Virus record (IMG/VR): IMGVR_UViG_3300027712_001108 | Span: 62,001 to 126,000 of that record | Direction: 5' to 3' (one strand) | Origin: a virus | DNA: 64,000 nt | Part shown: piece after piece, positions 49,545-58,777 of the stretch | Position numbering within the stretch: position 1 is the first letter of the stretch | Layout of the letters: each line of letters starts with the position of its first letter | Program-made: the position numbers and the translations under genes | Notes under the pieces: generated by a model | Database searches by the model: none | Told to the model about the DNA's origin: nothing | What the model saw: the letters and a program-made list of their open reading frames with translations, nothing else

Positions 49545-50186
49545 ATGATAAGACCATTTATACACTCAACAGATTTGCCTATTATAGACAGGCTGTGCAA
49601 TGTTAGATCTAAATTTTGGATAGCAGGTGGTACTGTGCTGAATTGGTACCAGCATAAGCCTGCGGATAGTGATATCGATTTGTTTTTTCACAGCGAAAAA
49701 GATTTCGATAAAATGAACAAGTTGTTCACCAATGCATATGAAATTGCCACGTCTATAGATAGTGTGTTACCTAAATTTGCAGTAAAAAAAACTTACGAAA
49801 CCATAGACAGCGACATCTTTATAACTGACAGGCATGCGTCTGATAATGCTGTAACTTACTCTGTAACTATAAGTGGCGCATCGCATCCGTTGTGGAAAGT
49901 GCAGTTAATCAAACGTCGATTCTATAAAAACATTGAAGACGTTATTGACGATTTTGATATTACTGTGTGTCAAATTGCAACGGACAGTTACAACAAAATC
50001 GTCACTAGCAAGCACTTTGCAGAAGATGTTGCAGCCAAGCGATTGCGATTTGTAAACATGACACCCAGCAGTGCCAAACGTTTGATAAAATATTGGGCAT
50101 ATGGCTTTACTCCCACGGATGATGATATACAATCAGTAATAGACTATCTAGATTTAGACTTGACTCGCAGAGAGGATGATTATTAA
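49545..50186 (+). CDS. Nucleotidyltransferase-fold protein
   Basis: 213 residues. FWIAGGTVLNWYQ, then PADSDIDLFF, is the G-G...D-x-D signature of the Pol-beta-like nucleotidyltransferases (poly(A) polymerase and CCA-adding enzyme head). The C-terminal half is helical with AKRLIKYWAYGF. As nearly all tRNAs here encode CCA, a repair or tailing role is as likely as CCA addition. AT-richer than the ATPase before it. Confidence 0.65.
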   Translation: MIRPFIHSTDLPIIDRLCNVRSKFWIAGGTVLNWYQHKPADSDIDLFFHSEKDFDKMNKLFTNAYEIATSIDSVLPKFAVKKTYETIDSDIFITDRHASDNAVTYSVTISGASHPLWKVQLIKRRFYKNIEDVIDDFDITVCQIATDSYNKIVTSKHFAEDVAAKRLRFVNMTPSSAKRLIKYWAYGFTPTDDDIQSVIDYLDLDLTRREDDY

Positions 50187-50593
50187 TGAATAACAATCAA
50201 CGTCACCAAGCTACGTGGAGCAAGCTCAGCCCTGTTCCATCTATGCATTATCATCCACACAGTGCCAGTCATATTGTGTATTGGAATGGAGTAGGCATGA
50301 CCCGTAGCACTGCACTTATGCTTGTAGGTGCATGGTGGAACTTTATGTGGCCTACTCCCAAAATGAAAACCAAATCCTATGAGGAGTTCGTCAATGCATA
50401 CAGACTGGGTGCATTTGGCAATGTAAACTGGGATGATATGATCAAAAGCGATCCGCAACAATACTTTACACAAATTACCAAGCTGGTTGTCAATTCTAAA
50501 ACTCATTCTATTCAGGACTTGGTAAAGCAATACACTGTGCAAGAAGCATTGTCGTGGTTTAAAACCGAAAATGAATCTGTGATAGAAGACTAA
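50186..50593 (+). CDS. Hypothetical protein
   Basis: 135 residues; ATG overlaps the previous stop (TAATG). Contains IVYWNGVGMTRSTALMLVGA then WWNFMWPTPKMKTKSY, not recognised. Coupled to the nucleotidyltransferase gene. Confidence 0.6.
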   Translation: MNNNQRHQATWSKLSPVPSMHYHPHSASHIVYWNGVGMTRSTALMLVGAWWNFMWPTPKMKTKSYEEFVNAYRLGAFGNVNWDDMIKSDPQQYFTQITKLVVNSKTHSIQDLVKQYTVQEALSWFKTENESVIED

Positions 50594-50634
50594 TCCGCAG
50601 TATAGTAGCATGTAATATCAAAATAGGAACACAA

Positions 50635-51726
50635 ATGTCATATCTTTTTACAAGCGAAAGTGTCAGTGAAGGACACCCTGACAAAGTAGCAGATGCTATT
50701 AGCGATGCTGTGCTAGACATGGTTATGTCGCATTATGATTCAAGTATGCGATGTGCATGTGAAACACTGGTAACTACCAATCAAGTTGTGCTAGCAGGCG
50801 AATACAAAGGTATTCTCGGCACCAGTGCAGTAGATGATACTGTGCGAAGTGTTATACGCAACATCGGCTATGAGCAAACTGGATTTGACTGGCGTACCGT
50901 TAACATTCTCAATTTGATGCATGGACAAAGCGCAGACATTGCATTGGGTACAGACGACTTTGGCGCAGGTGATCAGGGGCTGATGTTTGGCTATGCTACT
51001 ACCGAAACTGAAAGCTATATGCCCAGTGCTATCTATTGGAGCCACGAGATTCTACGCAAGCTAACTGCTGCTCGCAAAGACGGTACTATGCCTTGGCTAG
51101 GACCTGATGCAAAAAGCCAAGTTACGTTTGAATACGATAACAATAACAAGCCTGTAGGCATTGCCAAAGTTGTTTGCAGTACACAGCACAATGAACACAT
51201 TACCATACAGGAAGTTCGTGAAACTGTTGAACTGCTTATTCGTTCTGTACTGCCGCAACAGTATTTGACCAACACTGAATTCTACATCAATCCCACTGGA
51301 CGTTTTGTAATTGGCGGTCCTGATGGCGATACCGGACTAACTGGACGCAAGATCATCGTGGACAGCTACGGTGGGTATGCTCCTCACGGTGGCGGTGCGT
51401 TCTCAGGCAAGGATCCTACCAAAGTTGACCGCAGTGCAGCTTATATGATGCGTTATATTGCTAAAAACATTGTAGCAAGTGGTAAGGCTGATTGGGCAAC
51501 TGTGCAAGTAAGCTATGCAATCGGTCTTAAAGATCCCATGAGCTTCTATGTGGAAAGCAACGGCGACAGCAGAAATCTTACCAATTGGGTCCGAGACAAC
51601 GTTGACTTAACTCCTGCAGGCATTATAAATCGTTTCAAGTTGTTCAGTCCGATATACAGTTCAACTACCAATTATGGACATTTTGGCAAGACTGACTTGC
51701 CGTGGGAAAAGGTAGACCTATTCTAA
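50635..51726 (+). CDS. metK: S-adenosylmethionine synthetase
   Basis: 363 residues, near full length for MetK (about 385). SEGHPDKVADAISDAVLD, GAGDQGLMFGYA and GGAFSGKDPTKVDRSAAY are the substrate and metal-binding signatures, all intact. It makes SAM from methionine and ATP in the cytoplasm. In this window it would supply four radical-SAM enzymes and three methyltransferases. Followed with TAATG overlap by the UV endonuclease gene. Confidence 0.95.
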   Translation: MSYLFTSESVSEGHPDKVADAISDAVLDMVMSHYDSSMRCACETLVTTNQVVLAGEYKGILGTSAVDDTVRSVIRNIGYEQTGFDWRTVNILNLMHGQSADIALGTDDFGAGDQGLMFGYATTETESYMPSAIYWSHEILRKLTAARKDGTMPWLGPDAKSQVTFEYDNNNKPVGIAKVVCSTQHNEHITIQEVRETVELLIRSVLPQQYLTNTEFYINPTGRFVIGGPDGDTGLTGRKIIVDSYGGYAPHGGGAFSGKDPTKVDRSAAYMMRYIAKNIVASGKADWATVQVSYAIGLKDPMSFYVESNGDSRNLTNWVRDNVDLTPAGIINRFKLFSPIYSSTTNYGHFGKTDLPWEKVDLF

Positions 51727-52751
51727 TGGAACACACTGCAACTAAGAAGCTGGGCTTTGCTTGCAAATGGTTGGATGACCCCAGTGAAGCTGGTATGAAA
51801 ATCAATGCTCGTAACCGAGAAATTAACACCAGCACAACCACTGTTACATGGCTGAATCGCCAAACTCGCGAAGTGGCTGAGCAGCGACTGTGGGATCTTA
51901 TGGTCCATAATATCGCTGCTAATAGACTGCTGGTATCAGCAGTTGCAAAGCTGCCAGAGTCTCAGCGTATGGTGCGACTGGGCAGTGATATGCTGCCTGT
52001 TTACACAGAAGCATCGTGGCGGTATTTTTGGCAGAAAACAGACGTTAAAAGGTATGCGGAACAAGAGTTTATCAAAGTAGGAGATGTGGCTCGCGACGCT
52101 GGTGTGCGACTCAGTATGCATCCAGGGCAGTACTGTGTTCTTGCCAGTACCACAGATACTATTGTAGAGCGCAGCATTGAAGAATTTGAATACCATGCCG
52201 ATATGGCACGTTGGATGGGGTATGGACAGCAGTTCCAAGACTTTAAAATCAATGTGCATATCAGCGGCCGTCAAGGTCCTGACGGCATCAGAAAAGTTTT
52301 GCCTCGACTGTCCACAGAAGCACGTAACTGCATTACTATTGAGAATGACGAGAACAGTTGGGGTCTTGATGCCAGTTTGGAATTGGAAAAAGATGTGCCG
52401 CTTGTACTTGATATTCATCACCATTGGATTCGCACAGGCGAGTATATTCAAGCCAACGACGACCGAGTCAAACGTGTTGCCGACAGCTGGCGCGGTGTAC
52501 GCCCTGCCATGCACTACAGCGTTAGCCGAGAAGACTATCTTGTGGGATTTGACCACACGGTGCTACCTGATATGACAACACTGCTAGCAGCAGGTTACAA
52601 GAAAGGCAAGCTGCGTGCGCACAGTGATTTCTATTGGAATACTGCTGCCAATGATTGGGCGCTTAGCTTTAACCATGACTTTGATATTATGCTAGAAAGT
52701 AAAGGAAAGAATCTTTCAAGCACGCGGCTGTTTGAATATCTCACAGCTTAA
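51726..52751 (+). CDS. uvsE: UV damage endonuclease (UvdE/UvsE)
   Basis: 341 residues from ATG 51726. TIM-barrel metal sites: RLSMHPGQYCVL, INVHISGRQGPDG, TIENDE, LVLDIHHHWI, MHYSVS, RAHSDFYW, with the His/Glu/Asp ligands expected in UVDE. It nicks DNA 5' to UV photoproducts, useful to a virus in sunlit water. Coupled to metK. Confidence 0.93.
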   Translation: MEHTATKKLGFACKWLDDPSEAGMKINARNREINTSTTTVTWLNRQTREVAEQRLWDLMVHNIAANRLLVSAVAKLPESQRMVRLGSDMLPVYTEASWRYFWQKTDVKRYAEQEFIKVGDVARDAGVRLSMHPGQYCVLASTTDTIVERSIEEFEYHADMARWMGYGQQFQDFKINVHISGRQGPDGIRKVLPRLSTEARNCITIENDENSWGLDASLELEKDVPLVLDIHHHWIRTGEYIQANDDRVKRVADSWRGVRPAMHYSVSREDYLVGFDHTVLPDMTTLLAAGYKKGKLRAHSDFYWNTAANDWALSFNHDFDIMLESKGKNLSSTRLFEYLTA

Positions 52752-52789
52752 CTAGACTATACACTGTCGATAGCCTGTCCAGGCGGTTG

Positions 52790-53340
52790 AATTGGACTGC
52801 TCACCTTCTACGGGGAGGGATGCACGTGGGCGACAGCACGGCTAATGCGCACTAACCCATTGATGGTGGGATGCGAAGCTTCCGGACATACCTCCGGTTC
52901 TGCAATATAAATCAAAAGCTCTGCGCACTAGGATAAAAACAACAGCAGTACGACAAGTTAAAAACTATTTTTGACACTTGGGATAGCGACGGTAATCCCA
53001 CATCTATGAAATCCAGTGGTAGTGTTAGTCCGTAGGCCATTGGACGAGATGGGCAAGCATTTAGCGTAAAAGGGAGGCAATCGTAACAGCCCCTTGCTTA
53101 TAGCAATATAAGTTGCAAACAGATGGACAGGTGAAAAGACTCAGCGAAAAGCTCTACCTTTTTAGCCACATGATGACATGCTACAGTCGTCTTGTGGCTA
53201 TGGATCTAGCGAAAATAAAAGAAGATATGATAATAATCCATCATCCAATAAGTATCAGAATTGGCGATTGAGTTGATGAATAGAGCCTGCGATATGAAAG
53301 CAACGACAGTCGCAGTGTGTTGAAGACACACTTGGTAGGA
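52790..53340 (+). ncRNA. Structured noncoding region with internal promoter
   Basis: No credible ORF over about 650 bases. Helices: TAGCCACA (53163)/TGTGGCTA (53193), AGTGTGT (53314)/ACACACT (53326), TCCGG...CCGGT-type pairs near 52890, and GGGAGGC...GCCCC near 53070. A sigma70-type promoter at 52971 suggests that at least the second half is transcribed separately. Confidence 0.45.
52971..52998 (+). promoter_or_regulatory. Possible sigma70-type promoter
   Basis: TTGACA (52971-52976), 16-base spacer, TAATCC (52993-52998), inside the noncoding region. Confidence 0.45.
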
Positions 53341-53433
53341 TTGAAAAATATTATGGCATTTAAGGCAAATTCAGATTAACAATCTGTACATGCGAATGTA
53401 TATTGCGCATAATTGGTATATCAGGGACACAGA

Positions 53434-53676
53434 ATGTTTTGGGATCAAGAATCAAGTGGTGGCGCAATAGCATTGGGTGTGCATCCCAGTCATGTAACAC
53501 AATATAGTTTAGATAGCTATTTCGAATTCTGCATACATTGTGGTAACACTGATCTTGCACCGGGAGGTTGGGATGCATGGGAAGCAGAATGTACTAAAGA
53601 ACCTGAACAACATCGCGTGGCAAGACTGCTGGGTGCTACTACTGAATTCGTCAATTCAACATTGGATAATATATGA
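53434..53676 (+). CDS. Small Cys-containing hypothetical protein
   Basis: 80 residues from ATG 53434 (AGGGA upstream). FEFCIHCGNTDLAPGGWDAWE has one Cys pair that could take part in metal binding. Not recognised. Confidence 0.6.
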   Translation: MFWDQESSGGAIALGVHPSHVTQYSLDSYFEFCIHCGNTDLAPGGWDAWEAECTKEPEQHRVARLLGATTEFVNSTLDNI

Positions 53677-53715
53677 TAGATTATGGATTAATCTAGATGC
53701 CGTACCCAAGCGCAG

Positions 53716-53743
53716 TTGACATACTGTAATCAGTATGTTATGT
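53716..53743 (+). promoter_or_regulatory. Sigma70-type promoter
   Basis: TTGACA (53716-53721), 16-base spacer, TTATGT (53738-53743). Confidence 0.5.
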
Positions 53744-53779
53744 GATTACATCAATAACTGAATATAGGGGATATTCGAA

Positions 53780-54367
53780 ATGTTTAAAAATAGGTTAGTA
53801 TGGATGGTACTGGTTCTTTTGCTTGTACTGTTTACAGCCAGTCAGGTGTTTGCAGGGTCATGTGATCAACTACAAGTACCAGGCATGACTGACAGTCAGT
53901 TGATTGACCTAAAGAAGAAGTGTGTTGATATGGCAGGTAACATTTCTTCTGTTGGTAATACTAGTGTAACCGACCTGTCGCAGTATGCAGAGCTAGGACA
54001 GAAATACGGCATTGCTCTTAGCGAAGTTGCCAAGAGTATTGGCGTTACTGTTAACGAACTTGCACAAACACCTGTTGGACAGTTTATGCTGGTTATGGTT
54101 GCATACAAGGTCATGGGTAACGACTTGCTGGGTATTGTTGGCAGCTTCCTGTGGTTTACAATTATGATCCCGCTGTGGGTATACATGTTTCATCGCATGG
54201 TACTGAGCACTCGCAGTATTAAAGAAACGTTTGATAACACGGGAAAATTAGCCAGTCGTGTTGTAAATCCCACAGATTGGGGCGATGCACCTGGTGTGAT
54301 TGCGATTATCATGATGTTTGTGATGTTGTTTATCTGTATCAGCGGCTTTATTATGGCATTTGGTTGA
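53780..54367 (+). CDS. Exported membrane protein
   Basis: 195 residues, AGGGGA upstream. N-terminal signal or anchor (WMVLVLLLVLFTASQVFAG), a soluble segment with two Cys (CDQL...KKCVDMAG), then two more spans (GSFLWFTIMIPLWVYMFH; IAIIMMFVMLFICISGF). Early promoter. Function unknown; holin-like roles are not excluded. Confidence 0.6.
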   Translation: MFKNRLVWMVLVLLLVLFTASQVFAGSCDQLQVPGMTDSQLIDLKKKCVDMAGNISSVGNTSVTDLSQYAELGQKYGIALSEVAKSIGVTVNELAQTPVGQFMLVMVAYKVMGNDLLGIVGSFLWFTIMIPLWVYMFHRMVLSTRSIKETFDNTGKLASRVVNPTDWGDAPGVIAIIMMFVMLFICISGFIMAFG

Positions 54368-54374
54368 TAGGTGT

Positions 54375-54833
54375 ATGATGAAAGAAGAACTTGAAAAACA
54401 GCTGGTTGAAAAGTATCCGTTGATTTTCAACCAGCGTTTCGAAATTTCCTGTGGCGATGGGTGGTATCAGCTAATCGATACACTGTGCGGTACCATCCAA
54501 GGTCATGTCAACAGTGTTGAACGGCAGCGTACCTGGGCATTGGAAAAAAATGCCAAAGGTATAGATATAGATAATCCCTATGAAGTACCCGAACCTGTTG
54601 TGCAAGTGAATGTACAACAGATTAAAGAAAAGTTTGGCACTCTGCGATTCTATACTACCGGCGGTGATGCATATATTCATGGTGCCATAAACATGGCAGA
54701 TACTATGAGTGAACACATTTGCGAAGAATGTGGTAATGTGGGCAAACGGCGATCTGGTACTTGGATCAGAACACTGTGCGATCAACACTTTGTTGCAACA
54801 GCACTGGGTGCAGCAGATGAATTTCTTGATTGA
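54375..54833 (+). CDS. Zinc-ribbon-containing hypothetical protein
   Basis: 152 residues from ATG 54375. VQQIKEKFGTLRFYT, then HICEECGNVGKRRSG and LCDQH form a family I recall from many large phages, with a CxxC and a further Cys/His pair suited to zinc. Function unknown. Confidence 0.65.
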   Translation: MMKEELEKQLVEKYPLIFNQRFEISCGDGWYQLIDTLCGTIQGHVNSVERQRTWALEKNAKGIDIDNPYEVPEPVVQVNVQQIKEKFGTLRFYTTGGDAYIHGAINMADTMSEHICEECGNVGKRRSGTWIRTLCDQHFVATALGAADEFLD

Positions 54834-54852
54834 CATCTGCTGCACCCCACAC

Positions 54853-54860
54853 TATAAATA
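54853..54860 (+). promoter_or_regulatory. T4-like late promoter box (perfect match)
   Basis: TATAAATA 51 bases before the nadM start. Its presence before an NAD-salvage gene is unexpected and may be chance. Confidence 0.35.
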
Positions 54861-54911
54861 GACATGTGATGGGATAGACCTGTCGCGCTAACATCAATAG
54901 TAGGATTTACT

Positions 54912-55967
54912 ATGTCATACGAATTCGATATGGCCGTATTCATCGGTCGATTTGAGCCTTTTACTATCGCACATGCAACAGTTGTGCAAAAAGCTCTTAA
55001 CAGTGCCAAAAAAGTAACAGTTGTTATTGGTTCTGCAAATACTCCCAGAAATCATCGAAACCCCTGGACATATGAAGAACGTGCTGCAATAATCAAAGCA
55101 GCCTTTCCCAATGATGCTGATCGCATTATTACTACTCCTTTGGAAGATACTATCTACAACGATGAAAAGTGGACCAAGGACGTTCAAGCTGCTGTTAATG
55201 ATGCATTTACTGAAGCGTTTGGTGCATGGCATCCACTGGCCAAAGTTGCGCTGATTGGGCACGGCAAAGACAATACCAGTTTTTATCTTAGCTTGTTCCC
55301 GCAATGGGGTAGCATCAATGTTGAGAACATCGGTGGTATTTCTGCAACTGATGTACGCGATTGGTATTTTGGCAGCGACAGCGAATATTTTCAACGTATT
55401 AATAGTGCAGTGTTGCCTGCTAGCACAGATGCATTCTTGACTGAGTTTCGAAAAACACCAGACTTTGAAAACATCCGTGATGAATATGAGTTTGTTGCCA
55501 AGTACAAGCGTGCCTGGGATGCTGCGCCATTCAAGCCCACATTTGTCACAGTAGATACAGTTGTTGTGCAAAGCGGTCATGTGCTGCTAGTGCAACGTGG
55601 TGCTCGTCCTGGTAAAGGCTTGTGGGCATTGCCTGGTGGATTTCTTGAACAGGGCGAATGGATACAAGACGGTGCTATTCGTGAACTGCGTGAAGAAACC
55701 AAAATCAAAGTACCTGAGCCTGTGCTGCGCGGTAACATCAAAGCAAGTCGTGTGTTTGACGATCCCAATCGCAGCGCCCGTGGACGTACTATTACACATG
55801 CATACTTGATTCACTTGCCTCCTGCAACTGCACTGCCTAAGATCAAAGGCAGTGACGATGCAGTAAAAGCAAAATGGATGCCTATTGCAGATGTCAAACG
55901 CAGCATGATGTTTGAAGATCACTATGATATCGTTCAAACAATGATTGACATGCTCAAACTCAAGTGA
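54912..55967 (+). CDS. nadM: Bifunctional NMN adenylyltransferase / Nudix hydrolase
   Basis: 351 residues. Residues 1-180: MAVFIGRFEPFTIAHATVV with the T/H-x-x-H nucleotidyl-transfer motif and GSANTPRNHRNPW, as in NadM-type NMN adenylyltransferase. Residues 205-350: Nudix domain with GGFLEQGEWIQDGAIREL then REETKI, the complete G-x5-E-x7-R-E-x2-E-E box. The fusion occurs in KVP40-type phages. It makes NAD from NMN; the Nudix part may hydrolyse ADP-ribose. Works with NadV at 56779. Confidence 0.92.
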   Translation: MSYEFDMAVFIGRFEPFTIAHATVVQKALNSAKKVTVVIGSANTPRNHRNPWTYEERAAIIKAAFPNDADRIITTPLEDTIYNDEKWTKDVQAAVNDAFTEAFGAWHPLAKVALIGHGKDNTSFYLSLFPQWGSINVENIGGISATDVRDWYFGSDSEYFQRINSAVLPASTDAFLTEFRKTPDFENIRDEYEFVAKYKRAWDAAPFKPTFVTVDTVVVQSGHVLLVQRGARPGKGLWALPGGFLEQGEWIQDGAIRELREETKIKVPEPVLRGNIKASRVFDDPNRSARGRTITHAYLIHLPPATALPKIKGSDDAVKAKWMPIADVKRSMMFEDHYDIVQTMIDMLKLK

Positions 55968-55976
55968 GGAATCTAA

Positions 55977-56378
55977 ATGAAAATCGGTGTAACCGGTACC
56001 CGTAGTGGTATGAACGAAATACAATTTGCAGCAGTTCAAGATTACCTGTCTCAATTTGTGCCAGCTGATACAGAATTACATCATGGCGATTGTGTGGGAG
56101 TAGATGTTGAAGTTGCAATCCTTGCACAGTTACTTGGTATGCGTACAGTCTGTCATCCACCTAGCAATGACGAATTACGTGCTAACCATGCTAGCGACGA
56201 GATCCGAGAACCTCTCAGCTACTTTGCTCGCAATCGCAACATTGTAGACGATACAGATGTGCTGATAGTTGTACCTTATCAAGATGTCCATCAAACGAAC
56301 GGCGGTACATGGTATACACATGATTACGCCAAGAAGAAGGGTAAGGCTCTGGTTGTGTTCTTTCCTGGGAGATGCTAA
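55977..56378 (+). CDS. SLOG-type Rossmann protein in NAD cluster
   Basis: 133 residues. MKIGVTGTRSGM opens the Rossmann strand, LHHGDCVGVDVEVA follows, then ARNRNIVDDTDVLIVVPY and TNGGTWYTHDYAKKKGK, the pattern of SLOG/DprA-like nucleotide-binding proteins. Lying between nadM and nadV, it may bind an NAD-derived nucleotide such as a cyclic ADP-ribose signal or ADP-ribose. That role is inference from context. Confidence 0.65.
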   Translation: MKIGVTGTRSGMNEIQFAAVQDYLSQFVPADTELHHGDCVGVDVEVAILAQLLGMRTVCHPPSNDELRANHASDEIREPLSYFARNRNIVDDTDVLIVVPYQDVHQTNGGTWYTHDYAKKKGKALVVFFPGRC

Positions 56379-56407
56379 TGTCACAATATAATAAAGGAGA
56401 TCTAAAA

Positions 56408-56716
56408 ATGGTTAAGCCAATTGCACCATCTGATGTATCTGCTTTACAAGTAGAACTGTTTCCAGATTTTGTAATAGAAACATGGAACACTGTTATTGCT
56501 AAAAAATGGTCAGGCACACAAAGTCGTATTCTGCAAGATGATATAGTGCTGAAATTAATTGCTGCATCGCCTATGTTGATTACCAGAGGTGACGTATTTG
56601 CCCGACATTGGCTTGACATTGAAGATCTGTACCGTGCCGAAGGCTGGGTAGTCGAATACGATACGCCCGCATATAGTGAAGGCTACGATGCTTACTTTGT
56701 GTTCAAAAAGAAGTAA
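56408..56716 (+). CDS. Small hypothetical protein
   Basis: 102 residues from ATG 56408 (AAAGGAG upstream). VKPIAPSDVSALQVELFPDF, then ARHWLDIEDLYRAEGW and AYFVFKK, a small alpha/beta protein common in T4-like phages as far as I recall. Lies within the NAD cluster. Function unknown. Confidence 0.6.
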   Translation: MVKPIAPSDVSALQVELFPDFVIETWNTVIAKKWSGTQSRILQDDIVLKLIAASPMLITRGDVFARHWLDIEDLYRAEGWVVEYDTPAYSEGYDAYFVFKKK

Positions 56717-56778
56717 ACCGCACTACCAAAGTCCAACTGATAGACAGTTGGCATCTAACTCAAGGGAGACTTGAAAAA

Positions 56779-58161
56779 ATGACTAACTTAATTCTCAATA
56801 CAGACAGCTACAAAGCCAGCCATTGGGGCCAATACCCTGCTGGCACCGAGCGAGTATACAGCTACATTGAAAGCCGAGGCGGGCGATTTGATCGCACTGT
56901 GGTATTTGGTCCGCAGATGTTTATCAAGAACACGCTGATGAAAGGCGTTACAGTTGATGACGTTAAAGAAGCCAAAGAGATGTGGCCTGCACATGGTGAA
57001 CCTTTCAACGAAGAAGGTTGGATGGACATTGCTGTTCGACTCAAAGGCAAGCTGCCGTTGCTGATCAAAGCAGTACCGGAAGGTACTGTATTGCCTACGC
57101 ACAACGCTATGGTTACACTGGAAAACACTGACCACAAGCATTTTTGGTTGACCAGCTACATCGAAACTGCACTGCTTCGTGCTGTTTGGTACCCGACCAC
57201 TGTTGCTACGCTCAGCTGGCACATCAAGCAGATGATCAAAGCTGCAATCGATAAGACCAGCGATGTGCCTGAGCAGATTGCATTCAAGCTGCACGACTTT
57301 GGTGCTAGAGGTGTAAGCAGCGAAGAGACTGCCGGCATTGGCGGCGCTGCACACCTTGTGAACTTTATGGGTACTGATACCATGAGTGGTGTTGTTGCTG
57401 CCAAGCGTTATTACAACGAGCCAATGGCAGGCTTTAGTATTCCTGCTGCTGAACACAGCACTATGACCAGCTGGGGTCGTGATCACGAAGCAGACGCATA
57501 TTCTAACATGATTGACCGTTACGGCAAGCCGGGTGCTGTGTTTGCCGTAGTCAGCGACAGCTATGACTTTTGGCATGCAGTAAGTAGCATCTGGGGAGAA
57601 CAACTACGCCAGCGTGTGATAGACAGTGGTGCTACACTAGTTGTGCGTCCCGACAGCGGTGATCCTACCACTGTGCCAGTTAAAGCAATTGAACTACTGG
57701 CAGAGAAGTTTGGCTACACTGTGAACAGCAAAGGCTACAAGGTACTGCCTAACTGTGTGCGAGTGATCCAAGGTGACGGCATCACAATCGAAAGCATCGT
57801 TACACTGCTTGCCAACTTGGAAACTGCTGGATTTGCCATCGACAACCTTGCGTTTGGTATGGGCGGCGGACTTGGACAGATGGTCAACCGCGACACGCAG
57901 AAGTTTGCCATGAAAGCCAGTGCTGCTATGGTTAACGGCGAATGGCGCGATGTTTACAAAGATCCTGTCACTGACCACGGCAAGCAAAGCAAGCGTGGAC
58001 GACTGGCACTGATCCGTGAAAACGGCAAGTGGGAGACTGTTGGCGAAAGCGGCTGGGCGTGGGCCAATTACCTAGAACCTGTATTCCGCGATGGTGAACT
58101 GCTGCGTGACCAGACATTTGCAGACGTTCGTGCGCACAGCAACCGTACTGCATTGGACTAA
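56779..58161 (+). CDS. nadV: Nicotinamide phosphoribosyltransferase
   Basis: 460 residues, close to full-length NadV/NAMPT. LNTDSYKASHWGQYPAGTE at the start, then FKLHDFGARGVSS, GFSIPAAEHSTMTSWG, VVRPDSGDP and FGMGGGLGQMVNRDT are the family blocks holding the catalytic His and PRPP-binding residues. It converts nicotinamide and PRPP to NMN, which NadM then turns into NAD: the two-step salvage by which some phages undo NAD-depleting defences. Confidence 0.95.
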   Translation: MTNLILNTDSYKASHWGQYPAGTERVYSYIESRGGRFDRTVVFGPQMFIKNTLMKGVTVDDVKEAKEMWPAHGEPFNEEGWMDIAVRLKGKLPLLIKAVPEGTVLPTHNAMVTLENTDHKHFWLTSYIETALLRAVWYPTTVATLSWHIKQMIKAAIDKTSDVPEQIAFKLHDFGARGVSSEETAGIGGAAHLVNFMGTDTMSGVVAAKRYYNEPMAGFSIPAAEHSTMTSWGRDHEADAYSNMIDRYGKPGAVFAVVSDSYDFWHAVSSIWGEQLRQRVIDSGATLVVRPDSGDPTTVPVKAIELLAEKFGYTVNSKGYKVLPNCVRVIQGDGITIESIVTLLANLETAGFAIDNLAFGMGGGLGQMVNRDTQKFAMKASAAMVNGEWRDVYKDPVTDHGKQSKRGRLALIRENGKWETVGESGWAWANYLEPVFRDGELLRDQTFADVRAHSNRTALD

Positions 58162-58183
58162 CCGGTTATTTAATATAAAAGAT

Positions 58184-58206
58184 AAAAGCGGGCAATGCTC
58201 GCTTTT
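58184..58206. terminator. Bidirectional terminator between convergent genes
   Basis: AAAAGCG...CGCTTTT stem between the nadV stop and the end of the minus-strand gene; A/T tails on both sides. Confidence 0.7.
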
Positions 58207-58777
58207 ATACAACTAACGGATCTGTAATCACAGGTGTACCATCTGCACGTTGCATGATATTTTCGTCATGCAAATCTAAATAAAACTTACCATGTATGTT
58301 AGGTAAGTCTGCTAACACTCTAGCAACATCAGGCCAACGTGTTGCTATCTTATCTACAAATTCTTGGTATTCAGATAATCGTAAGCTTATTGGCGGATCA
58401 GTGAGTTCGTTTGGTAAATCACCACTTAGCCTGTCCAATGGTTCTATACGTATAGCATATGTGGTTTTGTTGATACGAATAGGTCTGCCTTTTATTTTAG
58501 GCACTGCTGATAAATTTTGATGATGTATTGCATAATTCAAATATGCCAGATATGCAGGATCATTGTTAAAAACTTTGAATACCCATGGATAGCCAGGTCG
58601 CTCGAATACTGTGCCAAATCCGCCGCTGCCTAATTCTTCAAACCCCAATTCTTCCAGTTCGAATTTGAACTTTTCCCATGCATTAGTTGGATCTACTCTA
58701 TCACCGATTTCTTTGGCAGCAATGCCCGCGGGCGACTGTTTGATAACCTGTGCACCTTTTAATTCTGCTATAAGCAT
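58205..58777 (-). CDS. Protein-kinase-like fold protein
   Basis: 190 residues. LGSGGFGTVFERPGYPWVFK is a glycine-rich loop with the Val and Lys of the kinase N-lobe, YLDLHDENIM a catalytic-loop-like D-x-x-x-N, and VITDPLV stands in for DFG. It is shorter than a full kinase (about 250 residues) and may be an active small kinase or a pseudokinase. Overlaps the stop of the gene upstream by one base. Preceded on the minus strand by a late box. Confidence 0.65.
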   Translation of the reverse strand: MLIAELKGAQVIKQSPAGIAAKEIGDRVDPTNAWEKFKFELEELGFEELGSGGFGTVFERPGYPWVFKVFNNDPAYLAYLNYAIHHQNLSAVPKIKGRPIRINKTTYAIRIEPLDRLSGDLPNELTDPPISLRLSEYQEFVDKIATRWPDVARVLADLPNIHGKFYLDLHDENIMQRADGTPVITDPLVV

